The translations under genes were made by a program, and so were the position numbers. From Woeseiaceae bacterium (lineage in GTDB: Bacteria > Pseudomonadota > Gammaproteobacteria > Steroidobacterales > Woeseiaceae), in assembly GCA_030066625.1 (NCBI GenBank), contig JASJBG010000006.1, forward strand, positions 1 through 60,133: 60,133 bases of DNA. Reading direction: 5' to 3'. Positions 9,998-18,878 of the stretch are shown in pieces. The notes under the pieces are model-generated. The model made no database searches. It worked only from the letters and a program-made list of their open reading frames with translations, and was not told the DNA's origin. Each line of letters opens with the position of its first letter. The stretch's first letter is position 1.

Positions 9998-10636
9998 ATG
10001 CGCTGCGCAACAACTATCCTGCTGGGCCTGGTACTTGCAGTAACCGGAGAAAGGGCAGTGGCCTACGAGGAGCCGCAGTACACCATCGTTGGCGAAACCG
10101 CCGACTACGAGATTCGACGTTACGAACCCTATATCGTTGCCGAAGTCGACGTTGACGGATCACAGCGCTCGGCCGGCAACAGCGCGTTCCGAATTCTCGC
10201 CGGCTACATTTTCGGCGACAACCGAGCGCGCACGAAAATGGCGATGACGACCCCCGTGGAGTCGCAGCCGATCTCCGAGAAAATGCAGATGACAGCTCCC
10301 GTCGAAACGGTGACCAGTCAGCCCGGTAACTACGTCTACGCCTTCGTCATGGAGCGCAAGTACACGCTCGAGTCCTTGCCCGAGCCCAACGATCCGCGCA
10401 TCCGGATCGTCACGCGGCCGGCCAGGACTATGGCGGTACGGCGCTTCTCGGGAAGCTGGCGCGAGGGCAACTACTCGAAGAACGAGACCGCGCTGCTTAC
10501 GGCACTCGCAGATGACGGTGTAACGATCGTCGGTGGTCCCGTCTTTGCGCGTTACAACGGCCCTTTCACGCCGACCTTTATGCGCCGCAACGAGATCCTG
10601 ATCGAGGTGGCCGAGTCGACGGCCGCGAGCCGCTGA
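9998..10636 (+). CDS. SOUL/HBP family haem-binding protein, exported
   Basis: A 212-aa SOUL-family protein. After a signal peptide ending near AVA comes EEPQYTIVGETADYEIRRYE, and then the family block TKMAMTTPVES...MQMTAPVET and FARYNGPFTPTFMRRNEILI. SOUL proteins are haem-binding-protein relatives; bacterial members are exported and their function is not settled. I choose the ATG at 9998 (MRCATTILLG), which has AAGGGAG upstream, over an in-frame ATG 24 bases earlier. The stop codon abuts, without any gap, the stop of the convergent outer-membrane-barrel gene. Confidence 0.85.
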   Translation: MRCATTILLGLVLAVTGERAVAYEEPQYTIVGETADYEIRRYEPYIVAEVDVDGSQRSAGNSAFRILAGYIFGDNRARTKMAMTTPVESQPISEKMQMTAPVETVTSQPGNYVYAFVMERKYTLESLPEPNDPRIRIVTRPARTMAVRRFSGSWREGNYSKNETALLTALADDGVTIVGGPVFARYNGPFTPTFMRRNEILIEVAESTAASR

Positions 10637-12103
10637 CTACCAGGTAATCCGGAAACCGATACTCGCCATCAGGCCCTGCGGCAACGTGTCGCCGCTGATT
10701 TCTACGGTGTCCAGCGCCGACGAGATGTCGAAGTTGAAGAACTCGAACGCCGTAACGCCGAGACTCAGGTAGGTCTTCTCAGTTCCGGCCAGGTTGTGGC
10801 GCACGCCGATCCGGGCGCCCGGCAGCCACGAGTCTTCATTGCTGAAGTTACCCGACAGCGTTACCCACTGGTAGCGGTCGCCGAGCGGGTCCTTCACCGA
10901 GTCCGCGTCGATACCGAAGTGCGCCGACCAGCGTCGCTCGCGGCTGAACCAGGAGCCCTCGAGCTTCAGCTGCCGGTCCATGACGTATTTTGCATCGCCA
11001 ACGAGAAACTGGATGGCGGATGCCGTCCGGTACGGTGTCAGGTTTACCTCTGGGAACGTGAATTTCGGTTCATTCACGTTCGTGATCTGCGCGCCGAGCT
11101 GGTAGTTCTCACCGACCCATAGGGCGCCTACGTCCAGGCCAAGTCGCTCGTCGGTCCGGAAATCAGCATTGCGAATCTCGTCGAACAGCGCCTCGGCATC
11201 GGTAATGTCGCCGAGGCGCGCGGTGTAGCGCGACAGCTCCATGATGTATGCGTGCGCCTCTGCGCCGAGATACAGCGTGCCGCGTTCGCTGGCCCACGCC
11301 GGTCGGCTATAGCCGAGGCTCAGCCGCGTAGTCTGCGTGGACTTGGAGATTAGCGAGCTGTCGTTCTCGAGCGTGAATAGAACCGCGTTCGTCACCGGAT
11401 CGACGACTAACTGAACCTCCTCGCTCAGTTCGATGACGGGAGGCCGATTGATCGGCAGGTCGTTAAACCAGTCCTCGAGCGCCTGCCGCGCCACATCGCG
11501 GTCGAACTGAATAGCCTGAACCACGCCAAACGCGCGCGAGCTTCCCGACCAGCTGACGCCGAACGTCCAGGTGCCGTTGAGGGCGTTGCCGCCGAGCACG
11601 ACCGGCGCGTCGGCGGCTAGCCAGGCTCGCGCGTAGGCCTCCTCGCCTATGACCAGCAGCGCGGCGGTCTGCGTGGCTACTTCCCTTGCTAGCGTCTCGA
11701 TCGCGGCCTGAACGTCCGGGTCCAGCGCATTCCAGATTTGGCCGAGATCGATGCCGCCGGGCTTCTGTTCGGGCAGCTGACCGGGCAAGTCGACACCGTC
11801 GTCCGGGTCGCTGGGTTTGTAAGCACCGCTGATTTCGTCATACAGCTCGAACAGGTTGTCGACGTTGCCGTACTCGATACCGCCGGCACCGGTCAGCACA
11901 GTGCCCCGTGCCGCTGTGTTACCGCCGGCGCGCGCGGCCTCGGCCGCCGCGGCCGCCGGGTTGCTGGTCGCCGTGCGGACGCGCAGTCCATGGCTCACGT
12001 CACCGAGCGTCAGGTTGGCGCCGGGCGGCTGGTAGGGTCCGGCGGCATGGGCGGTGCTTGCGAGCAGCAACGCTGATGCGATAACGATGGATCTTGAAAG
12101 CAT
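10637..12103 (-). CDS. Outer-membrane beta-barrel protein, TraF_2-like
   Basis: A 488-aa exported protein. It has a clean signal peptide (MLSRSIVIASALLLASTAHA), a Pro/Gly/Ala-rich head, and a C-terminal half made of alternating short amphipathic strands (for example LKLEGSWFSRERRWSAHFGI). It ends in the aromatic ASIGFRITW, a beta-signal typical of outer-membrane barrels. The architecture resembles proteins annotated as TraF_2 / conjugal-transfer TraF, although nothing here suggests conjugation. The ATG at 12103 is where the signal peptide starts; the upstream part of the frame is not protein-like. Family call is moderate; barrel and export are better supported. Confidence 0.7.
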   Translation of the reverse strand: MLSRSIVIASALLLASTAHAAGPYQPPGANLTLGDVSHGLRVRTATSNPAAAAAEAARAGGNTAARGTVLTGAGGIEYGNVDNLFELYDEISGAYKPSDPDDGVDLPGQLPEQKPGGIDLGQIWNALDPDVQAAIETLAREVATQTAALLVIGEEAYARAWLAADAPVVLGGNALNGTWTFGVSWSGSSRAFGVVQAIQFDRDVARQALEDWFNDLPINRPPVIELSEEVQLVVDPVTNAVLFTLENDSSLISKSTQTTRLSLGYSRPAWASERGTLYLGAEAHAYIMELSRYTARLGDITDAEALFDEIRNADFRTDERLGLDVGALWVGENYQLGAQITNVNEPKFTFPEVNLTPYRTASAIQFLVGDAKYVMDRQLKLEGSWFSRERRWSAHFGIDADSVKDPLGDRYQWVTLSGNFSNEDSWLPGARIGVRHNLAGTEKTYLSLGVTAFEFFNFDISSALDTVEISGDTLPQGLMASIGFRITW

Positions 12104-12155
12104 GGGAAAAGAGACGCCCCGATGTGCGAAGTTTAGCCGACGCTGACCCACCCGC

Positions 12156-13373
12156 CTACCGGTTGCCGAATATGAACACCAGCGGGTCCGCCATGCGCGC
12201 GCTCCAGGCCGCCTCGTTGTGACCCGCGCCTTCGTACACGCGCAGCACGAAGTCGTCGCCTTCCTCGAGACCCGAGTCGACCAACCAGGCATGGATCGCG
12301 TCGTGCGGTTCAGCGAACGGGTCTGCTTCGAGGGAGCCGTAGTCGAGCCAGTAACGCACTCCGTCCGGCGGCACGAGGCCGTTCTCGATGTCGCGCACGA
12401 TAAAGGGGGTCTCGTCGGGGTCGTCAACGGCCATCTGCGCCGCCCATTCGCCGATGACCCGTTCCGACAGATGCATAGACGACGACATGCAGCCGCAGGC
12501 GCCGAAGTTATCCGGGTGTCGCGTAACCAGGTACCAGGAGAGCAGCCCGCCCATCGAGGCGCCCATGGCCGCGGTGTCCGCCGGTCCCGTCAACGTCCTG
12601 AACTCGGCGTTGACGCGCGGCATCAGTTCCTCGATCAGGAAGCGCGCGTAGTCGGGCGCGCCATGCCAGGGCGAGTACTCACGGAATCGGTCCTGCGAAT
12701 TCCAGGCACCGACGACGATGACGGGCCGTATGCGGCCCTCTTCGATCAGCTCGACGACGACGTCGTCGACCTCCCAGATGTCGCCGCCACCGCCGCCGCC
12801 GAAGCGCGGGTCGAACAGCACCATGCCGTCGTGCATGTACAGCACCGGGTAGCGGGCGTCCCCCGCTTCGTCGTAGCCGGGCGGCAGCCAGATGGCCACA
12901 TTCCGCGGATAGTCGAGGAAGTCGGACTCCACGTCGGTCCAGTAGACGAGCGTGCCCTTGACGTCCGATCCCTGCCAGTCCTCGATGAAGACCAGCGGGT
13001 CATCACGAAACTGGCGAATTTCGTGATCGACGCTCAGGTGTTCGGTGACGACGACACGAAAGTTAACGAGTTCGCGATTGTCCGTATCGACGGCCTGTCG
13101 CTCCCAGCTGCCGAGCGTGAACTTGTATTCGAACGTGCTGCCCTTCGGTATGGACAGCGTTGCCGTTCTCACCGGGCCGTCGCCGCTCATGGCATAGGCA
13201 TCGGGTGACCATGGGCCAAGCTCCGGGCGATTGCCCGGCATGTAAACCGTGCCCGAGCCTTCCGGCACGGTGACGTTGACCGTGACCTCGCAGCAATTGC
13301 CGCCGCCTAGGCTTGGGCCGCCGCAGGCAGCCAGGGCCAGCAACAGGCATATGACAACGGCGCGTACGTTCAT
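12156..13373 (-). CDS. Lipoprotein esterase, Fes/esterase D-like alpha/beta hydrolase
   Basis: A 405-aa lipoprotein (lipobox LALAAC, Cys17). Residues about 28-120 look like a carbohydrate-binding, CBM20-like beta domain (VTVNVTVPEGSGTVYMPGN...FEYKFTLGSWE). The rest is an alpha/beta hydrolase of the enterochelin-esterase/esterase D type: YPVLYMHDGMVLFD, a nucleophile elbow GASMGG (Ser273) and a late GAGHNEAAW carrying the catalytic His. It probably hydrolyses esters in the periplasm; the substrate is unknown. The ATG overlaps the stop of the upstream cyclase-like gene as ATGA (13370-13373), indicating coupled translation. Confidence 0.82.
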   Translation of the reverse strand: MNVRAVVICLLLALAACGGPSLGGGNCCEVTVNVTVPEGSGTVYMPGNRPELGPWSPDAYAMSGDGPVRTATLSIPKGSTFEYKFTLGSWERQAVDTDNRELVNFRVVVTEHLSVDHEIRQFRDDPLVFIEDWQGSDVKGTLVYWTDVESDFLDYPRNVAIWLPPGYDEAGDARYPVLYMHDGMVLFDPRFGGGGGGDIWEVDDVVVELIEEGRIRPVIVVGAWNSQDRFREYSPWHGAPDYARFLIEELMPRVNAEFRTLTGPADTAAMGASMGGLLSWYLVTRHPDNFGACGCMSSSMHLSERVIGEWAAQMAVDDPDETPFIVRDIENGLVPPDGVRYWLDYGSLEADPFAEPHDAIHAWLVDSGLEEGDDFVLRVYEGAGHNEAAWSARMADPLVFIFGNR

Positions 13374-14011
13374 GCGATCCGCTCGGTCATGGGCAGGCGG
13401 ACGTATTCGATTTCGATATCCGCAATGCGCGCGCGCATGCGCTCCGCGTTCTCGGGCACTTCGAATGACGACGCGGCAATCGCGCGCTCCGTGACCAGCG
13501 TCTCGGCCTTGATGGCCAGGTCTTCGCCGAGCTTCGATGCCGTGTTGACGGGGTCGCCGAAGAAGTCCATGCCTTCGACCAACAGCACTCGCCCGTGGTC
13601 GATGCCCACCGACAGGAAGATTTGCTCGGCGATCGAGTAGCGTTCGTTCAACGCATGCAATGCCGAGTTGACGTCGAAACTCGCCTGGATCGCGTCGTCC
13701 GTGCGTTCGAAGTACGCGTAGCAGTTGTCCGCGTCGCACTTCAGCAGCCTGCCGTTGTTGTCGGCGATGATCGGCGCAATCGACTTGCGAGCTCGGTAGA
13801 TGAGCTTCAGGAAGTGGCAGACGCCGATCTTCCTGGACGTGCTCGTGAAGTTGGCCATGTCCGAGATGAACACGGCGCCGTCAACGCCGAACTTGTCCCA
13901 GATCTTCTGCCGCGCTTTCTCCTGCGCCGCGTCTTCGTGGATGTACGAGAAACTCGCGATCATGGCGTCGAACTCGGGATGCCCCGTCAACGGTCGCAGG
14001 CTGTCTGGCAT
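13370..14011 (-). CDS. Class III adenylate/guanylate cyclase-like protein
   Basis: A 213-aa protein made of one nucleotidyl cyclase homology domain. Visible marks: FISDMANFT with metal-type Asp51, LLKCDADNCYAYF with purine-type Lys91 and second metal Asp95, and MDFFGDPVNTASKL with Asp149 and Asn156. The arginine normally four residues after the Asn, which stabilises the transition state, is lysine here (Lys160). So catalysis may be weak or altered, although most ligands are kept. There is no sensor domain or membrane segment. A GGAGG site precedes the ATG. It is translationally coupled to the downstream lipoprotein esterase, an unusual partner for a cyclase. Confidence 0.78.
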   Translation of the reverse strand: MPDSLRPLTGHPEFDAMIASFSYIHEDAAQEKARQKIWDKFGVDGAVFISDMANFTSTSRKIGVCHFLKLIYRARKSIAPIIADNNGRLLKCDADNCYAYFERTDDAIQASFDVNSALHALNERYSIAEQIFLSVGIDHGRVLLVEGMDFFGDPVNTASKLGEDLAIKAETLVTERAIAASSFEVPENAERMRARIADIEIEYVRLPMTERIA

Positions 14012-14104
14012 GAGTCCTCCCTGGGGGTACTGCTCGTGTGGGTATCGGCAGGGGTAATCGCCCGGCGGCGATCTCGCTCTCGTCGGCAGTATAGCCTAGC
14101 GGTT

Positions 14105-15112
14105 CTACGCGCCGAATTTACCGAACAGGAAGTCGCGGAACTCGTCCTCGCAGGCCGGATCGATGATGTTGATTCCGCGAACGCCCGTGAGTTTCTCGAC
14201 GAGCGCGACAGCCGCGCTCGTATTGGTGGCGGGCCCCGTCACGAGATCGGGCGTCAGGCCGAAGGCCTTTTGCACGCCGACGACGGCGTACGGGTCGGAA
14301 GCGCACAGTATCGTGCAGCGAATATTGTCGCCGAGTTCGTCGATCGCAGCGTCGCCGTTGTAGGGTTCCAGCGGCGACGCACCGGCCTCGGCCACGAGCA
14401 CGTCGGGTTCACGCGACTGGATGTATGACAGGAGGGGGCGTATAGCGTTACGAAACTCTTCTTCCGGGACGACGGTCGACGGCAGCCCGACATCGACGAA
14501 ATCGCAGATCTCCGCGGCACCGGCGGTCTTGAAACTCAGGATGTCACGGTAGCGACCCGCGCCGGTGAGTTTCGCGCCCATGACTTTGCGGCCGCTTTCG
14601 GTCAGCAGCCGGCACGCGAGCTTGCCGGTTTCCGTCTTGCCGGCAGACATCGATGTACCGACCAGCAGCAGGGTGGGTGTCGCGAACTCGGGCTCCGTGT
14701 CACGCAGCGCAAAGTCCCGCATGCGTACCTTGTTGCTGTTGCGAACGACGTGACCGACATAGTCGAGGGACATCGTTCGCGGCAACAACGCCGATATCGA
14801 GCTCAGGTGCCCGAACAGGCCCGCACTGGTCATCGCACTCATGTGGCCGTCCTGCACGTCGCGCCAGCTGCCAACGCCCTCGAGCGTCGCGGCGCGATCG
14901 CCGAGTGCACCGATGACGCGATCGTCCGCAACGACCTGTGTCATTTCACCCTCGGGCGTTTCGACGTGATAGAGGCGAGTCGGCTTGCCGGTGACTTCGC
15001 AGACTACGTAGTCGCCGGTCGCCCAGGCCGACGAGTCGAGGGCATCGATGTCGTACGCGTCGCTGTCGAGATCCGATATACGCGTAACGGAGCTCAGGAC
15101 CGTTCTTGTCAT
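14105..15112 (-). CDS. P-loop protein, DUF1611-like
   Basis: A 335-aa protein. The C-terminal half has a Walker A-like loop, GTSMSAGKT (residues 152-160), and a deviant Walker B region near VLVAEAGASP. This arrangement resembles DUF1611 proteins, some of which (DgcN) are described as D-glutamate N-acetyltransferases. The N-terminal 140 residues do not look like the standard DUF1611 N-domain, so the family call is tentative. MobB-like P-loop proteins are an alternative. Its ATG overlaps the stop of the M20 peptidase as ATGA (15109-15112), and it is the last gene of a three-gene leftward operon. Confidence 0.6.
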   Translation of the reverse strand: MTRTVLSSVTRISDLDSDAYDIDALDSSAWATGDYVVCEVTGKPTRLYHVETPEGEMTQVVADDRVIGALGDRAATLEGVGSWRDVQDGHMSAMTSAGLFGHLSSISALLPRTMSLDYVGHVVRNSNKVRMRDFALRDTEPEFATPTLLLVGTSMSAGKTETGKLACRLLTESGRKVMGAKLTGAGRYRDILSFKTAGAAEICDFVDVGLPSTVVPEEEFRNAIRPLLSYIQSREPDVLVAEAGASPLEPYNGDAAIDELGDNIRCTILCASDPYAVVGVQKAFGLTPDLVTGPATNTSAAVALVEKLTGVRGINIIDPACEDEFRDFLFGKFGA

Positions 15113-16284
15113 TGTTCGGGCCCGCTGGTCGCTGGCGCCAACAATAGCATGGCCAGCAGCGCGGTCCGCTCGAGCGTCTTGTCGATGTACAGGTGTTCGT
15201 GTTCTGCATGCGCGCCGTCACCCACCGGGCCGAGGCCGTCGAGTGTCGCGGTGTACTGACTGGTGGTATTGCCATCCGAGCCGCCACCCGCACGCGCCGA
15301 TTCCAGCGCGAGGCCGAGTGTTTTGCCGATGCTCTGTGCCTGCTCCCACAGTGCCTGGTTGCGCGGTGTCGCCTCCATCGATGGTCGACCGATGGCGCCC
15401 TCGATATTCAGGCGAACGCCCGGCGTAATCGGCTCGATGCCGTGGATCGCTTTCTCGATGGCCTCGCCGGCCGCGACCGTGGGAACGCGTACATCCACGA
15501 CCGCCGAGCTGTGCGGCGCGATCACGTTGGGCTGGATGCCACCGTCAATCGTGCCGACGTTTACCGTGACACCCTGTTCGGGATCATTCAGTTTGAATAG
15601 TGTCTGGATGACATGTGACAACTCGAGGATCGCGCTGGCGCCACCCTCGGGGTCCAGGCCGGCGTGTGCCGCCTTGCCAAACACGGTGATTGTGAACCTG
15701 CCGATACCCTTGCGCTCGGTCTTGATGGCGCCGAGCTCGCCCATTGCGGGCTCGAGCACGAAGGCACGTCGTGCGCGTTTGCTGAGCATGCGAATGTAGC
15801 GCGTCGACGAGCGGCTGCCGATCTCCTCGTCGGCGTTGACGAAGATGACCGGCATCAATTCCGGTTCGAGCCCGAGCTCACGCAAGGCGCCGATTGCGAG
15901 CACCATCTGCGTTAGGCCACCTTTCATATCGAATACGCCTGGACCACGTACCACGTTGCCGTCGACCCGGAACGGGCGCTCGGCCAGCGTTCCCACTGGC
16001 CAGACCGTGTCGTAGTGGCCGATCAGGAGCTGCAGCGGTCGATGCCGGTGGCGGTTGGCCGGCCGGGCGTAGACGTGTCGCGGTCCGCCCGGCGGGCCCG
16101 CGTCACGCACCCGGTAGCCCAGATCCTGAAGTGCGTTTTCGAATACGCGCCGCGTCGTGACGTGAACGTCGGGATGCGATGACGGCGACTCGGCCTCGAC
16201 GAGACGGCGCAGCAGGTCAAGCAGCGCCCCCTGCTGGCCGAGCACGTGCTCGCGGATTTTGCCCGCAACAGGCTCGAGCATCAT
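15109..16284 (-). CDS. M20 family metallopeptidase, carboxypeptidase G2-like
   Basis: A 391-aa M20 peptidase. Zinc and catalytic residues are visible: LIGHYDTVWPVG (His90, catalytic Asp92), GVFDMKGG (bridging Asp119), ADEEIGS (Glu153 and Glu154) and a C-terminal HAEHEHLY. A dimerisation domain (KAAHAGLDPEGGASAI) lies between. Carboxypeptidase G2-like members release C-terminal glutamate or deacylate N-acyl amino acids. No signal peptide is visible from the chosen ATG, so it is probably cytoplasmic. The start overlaps the upstream flavin reductase stop by one base (TAATG), and the downstream P-loop gene overlaps by four, so the three genes are tightly coupled. Confidence 0.87.
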   Translation of the reverse strand: MMLEPVAGKIREHVLGQQGALLDLLRRLVEAESPSSHPDVHVTTRRVFENALQDLGYRVRDAGPPGGPRHVYARPANRHRHRPLQLLIGHYDTVWPVGTLAERPFRVDGNVVRGPGVFDMKGGLTQMVLAIGALRELGLEPELMPVIFVNADEEIGSRSSTRYIRMLSKRARRAFVLEPAMGELGAIKTERKGIGRFTITVFGKAAHAGLDPEGGASAILELSHVIQTLFKLNDPEQGVTVNVGTIDGGIQPNVIAPHSSAVVDVRVPTVAAGEAIEKAIHGIEPITPGVRLNIEGAIGRPSMEATPRNQALWEQAQSIGKTLGLALESARAGGGSDGNTTSQYTATLDGLGPVGDGAHAEHEHLYIDKTLERTALLAMLLLAPATSGPEQ

Positions 16285-16895
16285 TACTTTTTCATGTCCG
16301 CCGGGAACGGGAACGCGTTCGAACGATCGATCGACGCGAAGCGGCCGGGCGTCAGGTACGCAAGCAGCGGCGACTCGTGAATGACTTCCTGGTCGTCGTG
16401 TTCCGACGCCCGCAGGAAGTGGGCATCGGCATAAGCGGCGACGATCTGGCCCGTGATCAGGCAGTTGTCGCCGAAGTCGTCGTATGTCTTGAAGTGCCGG
16501 CACTCGAGGTACAGGTACGCGCCGTCGATAACGACGCCGTCGACCTTCCGGGCGGGCGAGGTGCCAAGGTACCCGACCACCGGCTTGTCGCCGTCTTCGA
16601 GCCTCGGCGAGGCCGACAAGCTGGTTTGCAGTACCTGCTCGGGCCTGGGATAGCTCACGGTGAACACACCGTCACGGGCGATATTCGCGCAGGTCGAGTG
16701 GCGCGGTGAGCAGACGAAACCGAAGTAGTTCTGCCAACCCATCGGCGTCACCATGTGCTTGGGCGCAAGATCCGGTGAACCGTCCGCATCGATGGTGCCG
16801 ACCAGTACCAGCGGCGCGACGTGAAAGAAGCGGTCCCAGATCGGCAGGTCGGTGTCCAGCTCGATCAGATCGGTGTTGTCAGATGTATCGGCCAC
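16284..16895 (-). CDS. Flavin reductase-like FMN-binding protein
   Basis: A protein of about 203 aa with a flavin reductase-type split-barrel. It has the block FFHVAPLVLVGTIDADG followed by DLAPKHMVTPMGWQNYFGFVCSPRHSTCANI, typical of the PF01613-like group that binds FMN and reduces flavin or supplies an oxygenase. I prefer the GTG at 16895, which has GAGA eight bases upstream and starts shortly before the conserved region. A GTG at 16946 would add 17 residues. It is the first gene of the operon with the M20 peptidase and P-loop protein. No partner oxygenase is adjacent. Confidence 0.75.
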   Translation of the reverse strand: MADTSDNTDLIELDTDLPIWDRFFHVAPLVLVGTIDADGSPDLAPKHMVTPMGWQNYFGFVCSPRHSTCANIARDGVFTVSYPRPEQVLQTSLSASPRLEDGDKPVVGYLGTSPARKVDGVVIDGAYLYLECRHFKTYDDFGDNCLITGQIVAAYADAHFLRASEHDDQEVIHESPLLAYLTPGRFASIDRSNAFPFPADMKK

Positions 16896-17026
16896 GATTC
16901 GTCTCGATCGCAAAAACCTCAGTGTTTCAAGGTAATAGCCGGACACGTGCCTTGAGAATAGGTACTTGCCACGCGCTGGAGGCGATCGGCCGGAAGCGCT
17001 AATCTTTATTGCGGGAGGTAGGAGTT

Positions 17027-18361
17027 ATGAGCTGGAAGAGCGGTGGTTTGCGGTGGTGCCTGGTCGGCATACTGGCCGTTACGCTGATCACCGGATGTTC
17101 CGGCAACAAGCCGAAGCCGGACCAGGTTTTCCTGATGCCGGCACCAGACGTCTATGACGAGGACGGCGGCGTCGATCCGTTCGTCGGCAGAGACTACATT
17201 GAAGACAATGAAACCCCCGGCATCCTCTACGCGACCGATCGGCAGCCGGCAACCGAGAAAGACAAGAAGCAGCGCTACTACTCCGATCGGCGTGCGTACG
17301 CGGTACGCCTCGGCCTCGCGAATATTCAACTCGGCGACGACGATTCGATCACCTGGGAGGAGGCGCGCCGGATAACGCTGCTCAAGAATCGGACCACGAA
17401 CTACCCGCTGCAGGTGACGAGCGTCGAGGACTTCGGTGCGCTGGAGCGGTCCATTAGCCCGTTCGACTCGAAGACTCCGAGGAGTCCCGAGGCCGGCGAC
17501 CGCTTTGCCGAGGAGCTCAACAAGCGGCTGAAGAGGACCGAGCTCAAGGACGTCTTCATCTACGTCCACGGCTACAAGGTCAACTTCGAGAACCCGGTGC
17601 TGGTGGCCAGCGAGCTCTGGCATTTCCTCGGTTACAACGGCGTGATGATCGCGTACGCGTGGCCGGCGACGTTCAACTTCACCGCGTACTTCTCGGACAT
17701 CGAAGACGCGACCCAGTCATCGCGCAACCTGCGTTCGCTGCTGCTGCACATCAGCCAGAATACCGATGCCGAACGCATTCACCTGATCGGCTATTCAACC
17801 GGGACCCGGCTCGTGTCGCGGACCGTGGCGGACCTCGGCATGTACGCGTACGGGCTGGATCCCGAGGTTGTCGATGAAGCCCTCAACATCGGCAACGTGC
17901 TGCTCGTCGGCAGCGACATGGACCGCGCGATTCTCGCGGGCTACCTGATCGACGGCACGATGGACGTCGTCGACAGCTTCACGATCTACCAGTCGGCCGC
18001 GGACAAGACGCTGAACATGTCCAAGTTCGTGTTCGGCAAGGAGCGCTCGGGTCAGAAGATCGACCGTGAGCGTGACGAGGCGGCGATCGAGTACCTCCGC
18101 GAACATCCGGCAATCCGGATCATCGACATCAGCCACGCGGCGGACATAAAACAGAACAATGGTCACAGTTACTTCCGCTCGAGCCCGTGGGTGTCGAGCG
18201 ACGTGCTTATGACGTTGCGCTACAACCTCGATCCGGCGAGCCGCGGTCTCGTGCTCGACGCGGACGGCGTTAGCTGGGAGTTTCCGCCCGACTATATCGA
18301 GCGGCTGCGCGAGGCCCTGAAGATCAGTCTCGAGGGCTACGCGGAGACGGTGTCGCCCTGA
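17027..18361 (+). CDS. Lipoprotein alpha/beta hydrolase, DUF900-like
   Basis: A 444-aa lipoprotein (lipobox LITGC, Cys24) with an alpha/beta hydrolase fold. It has the oxyanion segment VFIYVHGYKVNFENPV, followed by AYAWPATFNF and the nucleophile elbow GYSTGTR. This matches the DUF900-type hydrolases, which are esterase-like and mostly uncharacterised. GGAGG and a second GGAG lie just before the ATG at 17027, supporting this start over one six codons upstream. The last 38 bases overlap the convergent gene on the other strand. A shorter relative with the same HGY...WPA layout is found at the right end of the window (58254-59195). Confidence 0.8.
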   Translation: MSWKSGGLRWCLVGILAVTLITGCSGNKPKPDQVFLMPAPDVYDEDGGVDPFVGRDYIEDNETPGILYATDRQPATEKDKKQRYYSDRRAYAVRLGLANIQLGDDDSITWEEARRITLLKNRTTNYPLQVTSVEDFGALERSISPFDSKTPRSPEAGDRFAEELNKRLKRTELKDVFIYVHGYKVNFENPVLVASELWHFLGYNGVMIAYAWPATFNFTAYFSDIEDATQSSRNLRSLLLHISQNTDAERIHLIGYSTGTRLVSRTVADLGMYAYGLDPEVVDEALNIGNVLLVGSDMDRAILAGYLIDGTMDVVDSFTIYQSAADKTLNMSKFVFGKERSGQKIDRERDEAAIEYLREHPAIRIIDISHAADIKQNNGHSYFRSSPWVSSDVLMTLRYNLDPASRGLVLDADGVSWEFPPDYIERLREALKISLEGYAETVSP

Positions 18362-18878
18362 TTCGATAGACGGCGGTCCAGGTTTCGCCGCCGTTGAACG
18401 AAAACTCCATGACCCAGTCCCAGCCGGACTCGTCCGGCGGAAAGAACGTGATGCGGCGCGGCGGATCCTGATCCGGTGAAAGTACGTTCATGACGATTGC
18501 GCCATCGTCATTCTGCTCAGCACTAATGTGCATCAGGCCGTTCTGCGCGGCCGCGGCCCAGACGATTTCCCAGCGTCCCGTGTCGGGATTGTAGGTACGC
18601 AGGTTTGTGCCGTAGCCGCCCGTCTTCGGCATCCAGTGGTCCTGGATCGCCGTGCCATCGCCGATACATTCGAACACCCAACGGGCACCGTTGCCCGGCC
18701 CCCAGCCGCTGCCGTCCTGCGCCAGCGTCTCGTCATCGATCTGCCAGTCGCCAACATAGCGGCCGAACTGCTGCATGGGGCCGTCCATGCAGGCGTTGGC
18801 ATTCGAGGTCTCGTCGCTTGCGGCCGCGGCGGCCGCTCCGATCAGCAGAACGGCCGTCGCAAGTCTTATCGTTGTCAT
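18324..18878 (-). CDS. Exported DUF1579-like protein
   Basis: A 184-aa protein with a signal peptide (TIRLATAVLLIGAAAAAA). The mature domain runs MQQFGRYVGDWQIDDETL...WVFECIGDGTAIQDHWMP...MEFSFNGGETWTAVYRI, the layout of DUF1579-like or lipocalin-like periplasmic proteins annotated only as conserved hypotheticals. It is coupled to the AraC regulator upstream by an ATGA overlap (18875-18878). Its 3' end runs 38 bases into the convergent lipoprotein hydrolase gene. No catalytic motif is evident. Confidence 0.72.
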   Translation of the reverse strand: MTTIRLATAVLLIGAAAAAASDETSNANACMDGPMQQFGRYVGDWQIDDETLAQDGSGWGPGNGARWVFECIGDGTAIQDHWMPKTGGYGTNLRTYNPDTGRWEIVWAAAAQNGLMHISAEQNDDGAIVMNVLSPDQDPPRRITFFPPDESGWDWVMEFSFNGGETWTAVYRIRATPSPRSPRD

